DNA of 64,000 nt from the NCBI GenBank assembly GCA_033239125.1, contig BSWB01000004.1, positions 141,678,926-141,742,925 on the forward strand. Reading direction: 5' to 3'. Position numbers and translations under genes: made by a program. The notes below the pieces were generated by a model, which worked only from the letters and a program-made list of their open reading frames with translations, had not been told where the DNA came from and searched no databases. The stretch comes from Fagopyrum homotropicum. Its lineage: Eukaryota; Streptophyta; Magnoliopsida; Caryophyllales; Polygonaceae. Below, piece after piece: positions 1-10,400 of the stretch; the stretch's first letter is position 1, and every line of letters begins with the position of its first letter.

Positions 1-729
1 TCATAATCACAATTCATACATAGGATTCAAGAGAAGTACATCAAGTCCACATATGCATAAATCCATTCAACACACAAGGCCATCCATAGCCAATCCACAA
101 GACAAGATTCATCATTAGGGTGATATCCAAACAAGGAAGCACAAAATTTTATTAAAATTTTTCGATTTTTTTGAATTTTTGAAATATATATGTACAATGC
201 AAAAACATGATAAGAAACGTGTGACAATAAATGAAACTATCCTAGATGCGATCATCCCATGCTAAGAATCATGAAAACTCCACCCCATACTTAGAAACAC
301 ATTGTCCCCAATGTGCAAATGAAGTAAAGAAGAGTGAAAGAAGTTCTCACAATGTAAAAATGGTGTCGTTCGGTATTTTAGTTCACTCATGTGGAGTGGT
401 GGTGCGGATGATCGTTCAAGCATGGTAGAGAGCTCTTCATAGTCATTCCGGCGTTGAGACCCGCGCCAAGGTGTATGCGAGATGAGAGCTCTTCCATCAA
501 ACAAAGACACCTCAAGCCGTCCAAGTCTCACGTCCGCTCCACCCATGGTTGAAAATGGGATCATCATCATCATCAACTTGCCTTGCAAGGCTTCCTCATT
601 ACCTAAAATCTACCACACAAACACAAAACACAAAAACACACAAAAACAAAAACAAAAACAAAAGCAAAAGAGAAAAGGGAAGGAGTTGTACCAATGGGTT
701 GCCCCCCATTAAGCGCTTCTTTTAGGTCA
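1..729 (-). other. E0 3' noncoding region
   Basis: No gene seen. In element orientation it carries, just after the ORF stop, a stem-loop (691-710, GGG..GGCAA..CCC type) found after pol in A1, A2, B and A4. Further on are a low-complexity run of CAAAAA units (about 621-672 on the + strand) and a block at 282-318 where a PPT-like core AAGTATGGGGT lies next to the inverted repeat CACATTGGGGACAATGTG. The same blocks follow pol in A4. Confidence 0.65.
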
Positions 730-1698
730 TTAGCTTGACCAAACTTCGTGGATATGTAAATCCACCTCGAATACCATGGTTTGCTTGAGGAGTCCAAGCA
801 ACCATGTTTTATCGGAATCCATGATGACAAGCAAGGGCCACTTGATGCCCAAATAAGCTTTAAGTTCTCTCTTCACCGGTGAGTAGTAGATTCCTTCATC
901 ACCGCTTCCTTGATGATAGTATGGAGTTGTAACCATAGGTGCCACCCCATACTTAGGCAATTTGTACTCCGCGGTCACACCAGTGAAACGCTTGTCATCC
1001 TCATCCTCTATGATCCGAAGAAAGCCGATTCTTGGAAAGAATCCTTCATTGGAGTGCTCCTTAACCATCATGGATCCATCATGCTTGCCCCCTTCATTCA
1101 AATTTGGAGATTCCTTAGGAAAGGGACTCCAATCTTCGTATGTACTCCGGGCAAGCAAGAAAGGATTGGAAGGGGTTGAAGTTAGCTTAGGATTCTCTTC
1201 GACAGAGCTTTCCACGGTCAAATCCACGGGCATGGAAGTGCCAGATAGGCCGTGAAAGTCTCTGTTTTCTTCCTCTCTCGTGAGCTCTTCAAGTATGGTT
1301 CCGGGGTTGATGACAAGGATGTCTAGGGGTGAGAACACTTCATTGCACTCCTCCAAAGGTGAAGGAGGTGGAGGTAAGCCTTGAAGGATGGTAGGATCTC
1401 CTAGCATAAGAGTGTTCCTAATCTCCTCAATCTCCCTCCTCATTTGTTCCTCTCTCTCGACATTCAATCTTCTTTCATCATTCAGGGCCAAATCCCTTAG
1501 CCTCACTTGCTCCCAAGCTTCATCCAACTCTTCTTGAAGTTCCTTAATGATCATGGTTGATTCGGGCAATTCTTGGATCTCCTCATGGTGAACCTCTTCT
1601 TGTTGAAGTACTTCCGCTTCAAGCACCATGTGGGAACTCGAAGTGGAGGCAAGGTTACTCTCTAGATCATCCATCTTCCTCAACATTTCTTCTAGCAT
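730..1698 (-). CDS. E0 protein: gag-type coiled coil with unknown C-terminal part
   Basis: Open frame of 322 residues from the ATG at 1698; nine more bases upstream stay open but lack ATG. Residues about 1-105 are charged and heptad-like, predicted coiled coil. The stretch around residues 50-90 (LQEELDEAW..ERRLN..RREIEEIR) aligns closely with the N-terminal coiled coil of the A4 and E6 gag proteins. A Pro-rich turn (GLPPPPSP) follows, then an acidic region and a C-terminal part I do not recognise. There is no capsid core, zinc knuckle, protease or RT. By comparison with E3 the original protein began further upstream, but that part is lost at the 1729 breakpoint. Inference: a gag-interacting protein of a parasitic element; function is unproven. 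Confidence 0.6.
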   Translation of the reverse strand: MLEEMLRKMDDLESNLASTSSSHMVLEAEVLQQEEVHHEEIQELPESTMIIKELQEELDEAWEQVRLRDLALNDERRLNVEREEQMRREIEEIRNTLMLGDPTILQGLPPPPSPLEECNEVFSPLDILVINPGTILEELTREEENRDFHGLSGTSMPVDLTVESSVEENPKLTSTPSNPFLLARSTYEDWSPFPKESPNLNEGGKHDGSMMVKEHSNEGFFPRIGFLRIIEDEDDKRFTGVTAEYKLPKYGVAPMVTTPYYHQGSGDEGIYYSPVKRELKAYLGIKWPLLVIMDSDKTWLLGLLKQTMVFEVDLHIHEVWSS

Positions 1699-1729
1699 TG
1701 ATTCCAATCGATCTTCATGAAGTTGATGG

Positions 1730-1994
1730 CACTCAGAGGCGAGGATGTATCGGTCCTCGTGTCACATACTTTCATCTATCCATCTATATATATATATATA
1801 TACGATTTGAGTGAATGACTATTATATAAAGATGATAAAATGGGTAAATGTGTGATAGCATGTTGATGTATTTATCTTTCATGATTGTGCTTGTGCTTAT
1901 GCATTACCTTATATATGTATGGTTAGCTAACAGTTTCATACCGTGTTGTAGATGTTTGCATGATAGGCGCTGCTGAGTGATCTAGCAGGGTGAC
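1730..1994 (+). repeat. Chromovirus-like LTR fragment
   Basis: Near-identical to 27298-27553, an internal piece of the LTR at 12904-27844, including the short (TA)n run. It begins mid-LTR at the E0 breakpoint and ends exactly at the LTR of A1, so it was the target A1 inserted into. The last five bases, GTGAC, are the expected left target duplication of A1; the right copy is missing because A1's right end is lost. Confidence 0.8.
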
Positions 1995-3120
1995 TGTTCG
2001 CCACTTAGCATGCGTGCAAATAAGCTTTAATTATAAAACTAGAAATCAAGCAAGCGAACCCGCAGTGTACGGATCGATATAGTTAAGCAAGAATTCCAGA
2101 GTATCGAACACAGGGATTTGGGGGGTTAAATCCAATTATAGAATTGTCAAGCAAGCAAATGTATGAAACTTTGTAAATTATTGGGAAAACAACAATCCTA
2201 AAGATCCAGGTATCCAGCTGTGGCAATCGATTCAAGATATACTAAAGATATAAGGACAGAGTTGAGGTATGCAAAAGTATACGAATGTAAAGCAATGTAC
2301 GGTGAAGTTCCAAGACCTTATATAATTCACCCAAAGACACTCCCTATAAAGGTTGTTGAGGCTTCAGTATAGAAAGGTTCTAAAGGTAAACGATAACGTC
2401 AAATACCCAAACTTGTAATCCAAGGATCAAGACCAACTAAATCGATAAAGGTTGTGACACTCAAAATCGAGGTAGAGGTTGTTGAGGCTTCACTACCACC
2501 TAGAAAAGGCAAGCCAAGACTAAATTAAAGTAAATCTTTAACTTTGGATTAAAGTAAAAGCAAGGTTCGTAACTGACACAAAATTACGGGTAGTTCTTGA
2601 GTTACACGGCCATGGAAGCTCAAGAATAGACCGTGGATTAGGTTCGTCGGCGATTCTCTCTAACTCTCAGGGTCCAATCTGTTTACGATCGATCTATCAT
2701 CATCTAAGCCACAACTATCAACCCTTCACCTTAGAATTGCTAAAGGGTTTTAGCCAACAACGGTCATTATGATATCAAATTCAAGATTTAAAAGAATGAA
2801 AGATGAAAACCTTCGAAAATCTTGAATAAGTCTCAAATCAATCTCAAATCCACAAATCAAGAACAATGATGTAAGTAGATTCAGAATAACACAAATAATC
2901 ACAATCCTTGATAAGAACGAAGAACGGGATGTCAATCCGTCTTCTAATCAAACCTAAGGATAAAGCGAAATCTCCGTACGAACAATCTTCCAAATCTTCA
3001 ACTCTTCGCAATTCTTCGTTGCGAAATAGCAATCTCCACACGTCCAACTTGAAACCCTGGGCACGTGAAATAAGCGTAGGCAAAGTCTAAGTGAAGGTGA
3101 CGGAATCTCTCTTCTTCCGT

Positions 3121-3130
3121 CCTTTTATAG
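3121..3130 (-). promoter_or_regulatory. A1 LTR TATA box
   Basis: CTATAAAAGG on the minus strand, conserved at the same place in both A2 LTRs (15016-15025, 26418-26427). Transcription toward lower coordinates is expected. The copy here is a 3' LTR, so it would drive transcription into flanking DNA. Confidence 0.7.
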
Positions 3131-3206
3131 GGTAAGATAAAATATGAGCCCGGCCCATTGCGTAAAAGATCATGGCTTCAAAGTGTGCGTTAAAAGATCG
3201 TCAGAT

Positions 3207-3393
3207 TCACGGTTTTCCAAGATTCCACGCCCGTGGTTTAGAGCGTGGTTTAGAGCGTGGAAACTCATCACGGTTTGTCACAACTCTCCACGGCCGTGTA
3301 AGTTGCTGGAATGCTCCACGCTTGTCTTGCCAAAGTTCCACGGCCGTGGAATAGAACGTGGAACCTAGTACGGCCGTATTTTAGAGCGTGGAA
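3207..3393 (-). promoter_or_regulatory. Palindrome cluster upstream of TATA (TTCCACGG/CCGTGGAA type)
   Basis: Includes a perfect TTCCACGGCCGTGGAA at 3336-3351, near-copies (TCCACGGCCGTGTA, TTCCACGCCCGTGG, TACGGCCGTA) and repeated half-sites GAGCGTGG. It lies about 80-260 bp upstream of the TATA box. The same cluster is in A2's LTRs (15118-15290, 26519-26693) with some sites decayed by C-to-T or G-to-A changes. Confidence 0.75.
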
Positions 3394-3688
3394 CACATGT
3401 AGATCGTAATTCTCCTTTGTCTCGTGTTATTCTTCAACTTAGCACCTTCCTTAGCTCCTAGTGATGTCCTCAATCCTTGGACATGCTCAATCTATCTCCA
3501 TTCTCCCTCAATCCGTTCAGTTTTAGCTCTTAATTGCCTGTAATTAACACAAAGCTTATGTAGACCTCTATATCGACAAAATAGATAAACTAACTCACAA
3601 TTGCTTCAATGCTTTATCAATGAATACCAATATATATGAAATACACTTAGAAAACGTGCCTAAAATATCACAATATTTCATGCTAACA

Positions 3689-3706
3689 AATAACCCCATA
3701 CTTGCC
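3689..3706 (-). promoter_or_regulatory. A1 polypurine tract
   Basis: Directly beside the 3' LTR. The element strand reads AAGTATGGGGTTATT before the LTR's TG. The core AAGTATGGGGT is the same next to the 3' LTR of A2, B, E3 and A4. Primer for plus-strand DNA synthesis in LTR elements. Confidence 0.8.
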
Positions 3707-5045
3707 ACTTGCTTGTCCCTAAGCAAGGTCTTTCAAAAGCTTTAAAACTTAAGTTAGGATGAAATATGTGTACCTTCTCAAAGTAAAACTTCTTTTAGAT
3801 GAATGTGCTTTCTAATCTATAGATCATTCTCAAATCTTGCTTCATTCGTTTATAAGACTTTCATATACATAATCAAAGAGTAAAGAGTAAAGAAAGCTCA
3901 TGAATTAATCAAACTTCCATGTAAACATCATAACCTTCAAACATTATCAAAATCAATCATAAGAAACTTCAATTTAGATTACCAAGTCATATATCATTCT
4001 CTTGATCTTAAGGACTTTCAAACAAGGTCTAGAATGCGGAAAGGGAAGGAAAACTTTAAGGAATGTGGTGCATGAATCCGGGAAAGTGGATAACTACTCT
4101 TTTCTTCTTCTCTTGCGGTTTCCGTAGCACTTTCAACTTAGAGCTTCGCTCTCTTCTTTTCATTTTTTGACTTTACTTTTGGAGTTATGGATAGAGGTGC
4201 ACAAAAACCGAAGCCTAGGAGATTGGCGTTTCTCATTTTTACGAAATGCCTCAAACCCTTGATGCACATACCATAATCCGCTAGGAATATCGCTCAATCC
4301 GACTTTGGTAAGACACAAACACCCGGCTATGTGAATGGTGCCGAGTTACTCATCATCATGATTGACTTCCCCAAACCTATAATTTCTTTCTATTCTTTTG
4401 AATGCAAAGTATTGCTTTCATGACCCTCCCACATCAAACATGCCAATTATCAACTCCTCCAAATTCCCGGATAGGTAAAGGAGCTCATTATTTCAATGAG
4501 GGGCAATGAACAAAGGAAGAAGAAAGAAAATCGAATTGCCTTAATCATCTCAAAGAGAAGCATATGAACTTATCACGTGATTTCAATCTTGATTTCTCAA
4601 TATGATTTAAGCAACATTTATCACATTATGAAATTTGCAAAAGAGGAATAATCAACTCATTCAATTTCTTTTCAATTCACTATTTGTTTAAGCATGCGAT
4701 TGTCATCAAAACTCAATTCACAAGTGGTGATTATCATAGAAATCATCTCTATCCTTAGAAGCACAAAATTTTTCAAAATTTTTCAATTTTTATGGGTTTT
4801 TCAAAAGCTTTTTCATGCAATGCAATAATGAAACGTGTAACAATAGAATGAACATGCAAGGTAGTCTCGATAGAAGCATACAAAAGTGAGTAAGAGTTAT
4901 TACAAACTATTAGTCACACCCCACCCCATACTTGGAACAAACATTGTCCATAATGTTCAAAAAGAAAAAGAAGAAAAGAAAGAAAGAAAAAGAACTCACA
5001 AAATGGTGGTGGAGCAGCTAAAACGTCGATAATCAAAGGTCCTTA
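3707..5045 (-). other. A1 3' noncoding region with conserved blocks
   Basis: No ORF of note. Two blocks are conserved between element families. About 4190-4360 is shared with A2 (16080-16255), B (about 36970-37145) and partly A4 (about 59330-59515); on the element strand it includes CTCGGCACCATTCACATAGC and can form a short stem CTCGGC/GCCGGG. At 4923-4960 lies a PPT-like core beside an inverted repeat (AACATT..AATGTT). A,T-rich stretches are near 4765-4800. Confidence 0.6.
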
Positions 5046-6626
5046 CTACGGTGGAGGCGGTGGTGGAAACGGGGAGAAGCTGGGATCATAGTACCGCCCG
5101 AACTGCTGGCGGTAAACATCTCTCATCATGTGGTCCAGATTGTCAGCTCGTGCATCCCTAGCATCAACACGAATCTCCAAAGCTCCAACCCTATCGGAAA
5201 GGTCGGTAGCCCACTTTGGCAGCTACTCGTACCAACCGGGCGGCTGGCTGTACCACGCCGGTGCATCTGAAGGTGCTGGTGCAGGTGGCGGCTGTGCATG
5301 CCAAGGCGGTGGAGCTCCCATCCAATCCGGCTGCATACTGTATCATGAAGGAGGGTTAGCCATCCAAGTAGGCCTCTCGCTCACACTAGCACGGCGAGAG
5401 GATGATCTAGATGCTCTAGCAGGGCGGGGAGAACGTCTAGGCATGTCGGGAACTGCATCCGGCTGATCTGGGAATGTACCAAAGTCCTGCTCAGCTCCTC
5501 CTCCCTCATAATTATCTCCTCCTCTCATCTCCTCCTCCTCCTCTACAACTGGTGGTGGTGGGACGTAAGGAGGGGCTACCAATCTGTTCGCATGCATGGC
5601 AGCGAACGTCGCCTTCCAATTATGGCGTCCAGCCATAATGGAATACTTGGGGAGCCACTCTATACCTCTCCCGGTCCTACTCTCCCATGGCATAGCAGCA
5701 TATGGTGGACCTCTATGGGTGGGGAAGATGATGCCTCTAGTCATGAGGCTATGTAGTCCTAGGGGTGTAGCAGCAATACATGTACAAGCCGAGAAATCAA
5801 CCCCTAACTGTCGAGCAAGGTGGGTGACCATCCCACCGTATCTAATGTTACCAGCCCTCTTATTCTTTAGCTTGCTCATAGTAGCAGCTAAGAGGGTGGC
5901 ACAATCTGCAGGTCTACCGTATAGCATACAGTAGAGAAGGAAAAGCTCATCTGTCTTGATTTTCTGAGGTGTCTCCGTCCTAGGGAAGAGACACTCAGAA
6001 AGTACCCTGTGAGCAATCTTCAAGGATAGGTGATACATCAACCTAGCCTTGGTATCAGCTGGCTGCCAACGGTCCTCGCTGGCGTAGATCATAGCGATCT
6101 CTTCCCAGAAATCCTTGGCGTACACGCCACTGGGGAAACGATCATTGAAGGTCTCGTGGAACCCAAAGAAGGCTCCAAACTCCCTGATGGAGAACTCATA
6201 ATCTCTTTCCATCAGCCGGAAAGAGACAGTCCTATCCACATGACTGTGCTCGAAGGAAACTACAAACTCCCTCGTAATCTCCTCATAAGCATCTTCCCGA
6301 ATAGCGGAGAAGATGACTAAGCCGGCTCTATCCAAGAGCCAAGTAAGGTCCCCTATCACATGTAGAGGCTCTAACTCCTCCAACAGTAGGTATCTAGGTC
6401 CTATGACCGCTCTTTTGTGGATCCTCTCTAAAGCATCGAGATGATCCTCGTGGATGGTAGGGATCCTAGGGCGAGGTGGTGATGGTGATGAAGGAGGTGA
6501 AGGAGATGAAGGGGGTGGTGCTCTAGAAGAGGAAGAGGGGTTGCCCTTCCTTTTCTTGTTCTTATCCTTATCTTTGTTCTTATCCTTGTCCTTGTTCCTA
6601 CCGGACACTCTCCTTACAAAATCCAT
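5046..6626 (-). pseudogene. A1 ORF3 (ATHILA ORF-1-like), two in-frame stops
   Basis: Frame from the ATG at 6626 to a stop at 5046. In-frame stops are TGA at 5343-5345 (TGG in A2) and TAG at 5223-5225 (CAG in A2). The N-terminus is Lys/Asp-rich (KDKDKNKKRK, nuclear-localisation-like), followed by Ser/Pro-rich sequence. The middle, about residues 70-330, is the conserved globular part shared with A2 and B and resembles the ATHILA ORF-1 family, whose function is unknown. The C-terminus is acidic then Pro/Trp/Tyr-rich, ending in a poly-Pro run. I see no signal peptide or hydrophobic membrane segment, so the 'env-like' label often given to this position is not supported here. It lies 3' of pol with an 830-bp gap. 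Confidence 0.75.
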
Positions 6627-7456
6627 ACTCTGTCAAAAACCACGGTCTGTTCTTGGATTTCCACGGCCGTGGAACGTACAGTGACCGTGGTTCGGTACAT
6701 GATTTCTCAAAACTCAGCAACAATTCACCAAACTCAGCAGCAATCAGTCCTAGACTAATTTCCTTCCAATTCCAATCAGTTCTCCTACAAATTCTATCAA
6801 AAACAAAGCCGAATCGACAAAGAGAGAGAAAGAACCAAAAACCTAGGTTTTCGGATTTTTGAATCCGAATTGTGGCTTCTCCGGTGATTTGCCACTCGAA
6901 TCGTTGCTTGGATCTTGTTGGTGATTGGATTTGCTTCAGTTTAGGCCAAAGAATCGTCAAAAACGATTAACGAATGAGGATTTTAGAGAAGGGACGTGGA
7001 TTCGGTAAAATAGGGCGTGGTTTGGGTTTTTGGTTTGTGTTTTGTGAAGAAACGTGGTTTATATAGTGGCCGTAAAATTTTTTGAAAATCATGGTCTATC
7101 GGGGGGTTCCACGGCTGTGGAAATATACGGAACCGTGGTTTTGGTGATTTTTCTCAGGCTTTTGAAAATTACGGTCACTGTAGCTGTCACGGCCGTGGTT
7201 TAGACCGTGGAACTCTCTGTAATGCTCAAAAGTCCAAGTTTCGTAAATTTTCTTCAAGTTTTTCCTCCCCCTTTTCTTTTCCACTATTCCTACATCCAAA
7301 AACACGAACATACCGGAAGGTATCGAAGGCAAAACAAAGCAAAAACGTCTAAACTAAACTAATCTATTAATCAAAAACAAAAATAACGATGCAATACCTT
7401 GGGTTGCCTCCCAAGAAGCGCTTTGTTTAAGGTCCGTAGCTAGACCAAATTTGCAC
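6627..7456 (-). other. A1 pol-ORF3 spacer with palindromes and hairpin
   Basis: 830 bp without a supported gene. Palindromes: a perfect TTCCACGGCCGTGGAA at 6659-6674 just upstream of ORF3, and a cluster at about 7080-7215 (TTCCACGGCTGTGGAA, TCACGGCCGTGG, half-sites ACCGTGG). A perfect hairpin with stem CTTGGG/CCCAAG and loop AGGCAA is at 7398-7415, right after the pol stop. The spacer may hold a subgenomic promoter or splice acceptor for ORF3; nothing visible proves which. Confidence 0.6.
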
Positions 7457-10400
7457 TTATTCGAGTGCGTTGGGCGCGAACTCTTCGGCTTGGAGTTCCG
7501 GTGTATACTTCTTGAGTCGTTGACCGTTCACCTTAAAGCTTCCGCCCGTTTCACCCCATACTTCAACTGCACCATGGGGGAAAATACGTTTGATTAGAAA
7601 AGGTCCGGTCCAACGAGATTTAAGCTTACCTGGAAAGAGACGAAGCCTTGAATTAAAGAGGAGAACTTGATCTCCCTCTTTGAAGTCCTTTGGAATGATA
7701 TGCTTATCATGCCAATGCTTTGCTCTTTCTTTGTAGATCTTGGCGTTTTTATAAGCGTTCAAGCGAAGTTCTTCAAGCTCATTTAGGTCCAAGAGACGCT
7801 TCTCTCCCGCTTCCTTCATGCTGAAGTTCAACCACTTAATTGCCCAAAACGCCTTGTGCTCCAACTCTACCGGTAAGTGACAAGACTTCCCATACACAAG
7901 GTTGTATGGTGTGGTTCGGATGGGAGTCTTATACGCAGTCCGGTACGCCCACAATGCATCATCTAGCTTCAAGGACCAATCCTTCCTAGTCCTTGAAACC
8001 GTCTTCTCTAGGATTCCTTTGACCTCCCGGTTTGAGATCTCCACTTGTCCACTAGTTTGTGGATGATAAGGGGTGGCGATCTTGTGAGTCACCCCATACT
8101 TAGCTAAGAGAGCTTCAAAGCGCCGGGCAATGAAGTGAGAGCCTCCATCACTAATGATAGTCCTTGGTGTTCCAAATCGTGGGAAGATGGTCTTGTTAAA
8201 GAACTTAACCACTACCATGGCATCATTGGTGGGAGAGGCAACCGCTTCAGCCCATCTTGAAACATAATCAACCGCTAAAAGTATGTATTGGTTACCACAA
8301 GATGATGGGAATGGTCCCATGAAGTCTACTCCCCAAACGTTAAAGATCTCTACCTCTTGGATGTTGTTGAGAGGCATCTCATTCCTCCTAGATATATTTC
8401 CTGTTCTTTGACATGCATCGCAGCAGGAAACAAAGGTTTGCACATCTTTAAATAGTGTAGGCCAAAAGAATCTAGATTGCAATACCTTAGCGCTAGTTTT
8501 GTTGGAACTAGCGTGTCCTCCACAAGGTAGTGAATGACAATGGCGGATGACACTTTGCATCTCATCTTCCGGCACACATCGCCGAATAATGCCATCCGGA
8601 CCTCTCTTAAAGAGGAGAGGTTCATTCCAAAAGTATTCCCGAACATCCTTAAAGAACTTCTTTCTTTGTGCGTAGGATAATCCGGGCGGTAATTCCCGAC
8701 AAACCAAATAGTTAACAAAATCAGCAAACCATGGTTCGTTACCTTTGGCGATCACATCGATGCACTCCTCTATGATATGTAAATGCTCGTCCGGGAAGGA
8801 GTCATCTATTGGTAGATGGTCGTCCTCTAGATGTGTTAGACGACTCAAATGATCCGCAACAGAATTCTCCGAGCCCTTCTTGTCGCGGATCTCTAGATCG
8901 AATTCTTGTAGGAGAAGAATCCATCTAATTAGCCTTGGCTTCGCATCCTTCTTTGCAAGGAGATACCGGATTGCAGCATGATCCGTGTATACAATCACCT
9001 TTGCACCTACAAGATAAGAGCGAAATTTGTCAATTGCATAAACAATGGCTAAAAATTCCTTTTCGGTAGTGGCGTAGTTGAGCTGCGCTTCATCTAGCGT
9101 CTTGCTAGCGTAGTAGATAGCATGGGTTCGCCCTTCCTTCCTTTGTCCAAGAACAGTTCCTATAGCTACGTCACTTGCGTCACACATAACCTCAAAGGGA
9201 AGATTCCAATCCGGAGGTTGGATAGTCGGAGCTGAAATTAGAGCTTCCCGAATCATATTGAACGCATCTAAACATTCCTGCGAAAACTCTGAAACTGCAT
9301 CCTTCATCAATAGATTAGTTAGCGGTTTTGATATTTTAGAGAAGTCTTTTATGAAGCGTCTATAAAATCCAGCATGTCCTAGAAAACTTCTTATCCCTTT
9401 CACCGAAGTTGGGGGAGGAAGCTTTTCTATAGTCTCTATTTTAGCTTTATCCACCTCGATCCCTCTACTAGAGATTAAGTGTCCTAATACAATGCCTTCC
9501 TTCACCATGAATTGACACTTTTTCCAATTAAGAACTAGGTTAGTGTCTTCACACCTTTGTAACACAAGAGCAAGGTTAGAAAGACAATTGTCAAAAGAGG
9601 AACCATAAACGGAGAAGTCATCCATAAAAACCTCCATGATTTCCTCTATGTATTTCGAGAAGATGGCCATCATGCACCGTTGAAAGGTGGCTGGGGCGTT
9701 GCAAAGCCCGAACGGCATCCTCCTATAGGCAAAAGTACCCCACGGGCACGTGAATGTGGTCTTCTCTTGATCATCCGGGTGTATCGGAATCTGAAAGAAA
9801 CCACTATAACCGTCAAGATAGCAAAAGTGCGAATGTTGTGCTAACCTTTCAAGCATTTGATCGATGAAGGGTAGTGGGAAGTGATCCTTCCTTGTCGCGT
9901 TGTTTAGCTTGCGGTAGTCTATGCACATCCGCCATCCTGTTACGGTTCGGATAGGAATGAGTTCGTTATTTTTGTTGGTGATGACCGTCATTCCTCCTTT
10001 CTTCAGAACTACTTGTACGGGACTCACCCACTTGCTATCGGAGATAGGGTAGATGATACCTGCATCAATAAGTTTAAGAATTTCCTTCTTGACAACCTCC
10101 TTCATGGTCGGATTCAACTGCCTTTGAGGTTGTCGCGAAGTCCTAAAGTCCTCTTCCATTAAGATCTTATGCATGCATAGGGAAGGTTTGATTCCAACTA
10201 AGTCCTCTATAGTATATCCTAAGGCTTTCCTATGTTTCTTAAGGACAACCATAAGTTTACTATGTTCATCTATGCTTAAATCGGAACTAACAATTACCGG
10301 AAAGGTAGAATTAGGTCCAAGAAATGCGTACCTTAGATGTGTAGGAAGTTGTTTCAATTCCATAGCTTTAGGAGTCTCTGATGGTTCTTGAGGAGCATCC

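Larger units (their letters stand above)
1..1729 (-). mobile_element. E0: partial non-autonomous Athila-type element
   Basis: Minus-strand fragment. Its 3' noncoding part (1-729) matches, on the other strand, the 3' region of A4 (about 58330-58990), and 905-1729 matches E3 (about 28962-29781). Where A4 has gag and pol, E0 has one 322-residue ORF, so it is a deletion-and-replacement derivative that cannot supply RT or integrase. The left end leaves the window. The right end stops inside the ORF region and jumps into a chromovirus-like LTR at about 1729/1730 without LTR or target duplication, which means a rearrangement and not an insertion boundary. Confidence 0.8.
1995..3688 (-). repeat. A1 3' LTR
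   Basis: 1694 bp bounded by TG (1995) and CA (3688), colinear with A2's LTRs at 13914-15583 and 25315-26967. It has a TATA box, a palindrome cluster upstream of it (about 3207-3393) and a decayed palindrome in the leader (about 2604-2617). The 16-mer GGTTGTTGAGGCTTCA occurs at 2351 and 2477, with a variant at 2450. Confidence 0.93.

Noticed and set aside
2908..3368. Short ORFs in the A1 LTR and their counterparts in A2
   Set aside because: Non-conserved frames across LTR copies; encoded repeats such as PRPW come from the DNA palindromes.
5046..6626. ORF3 as a retroviral-type envelope gene
   Set aside because: No signal peptide, no membrane segment, basic N-terminus; resembles the ATHILA ORF-1 family.
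8350..8727. ORF on the same strand as pol in another frame (also in A2 and B)
   Set aside because: Shadow of the conserved integrase region; no independent homology.
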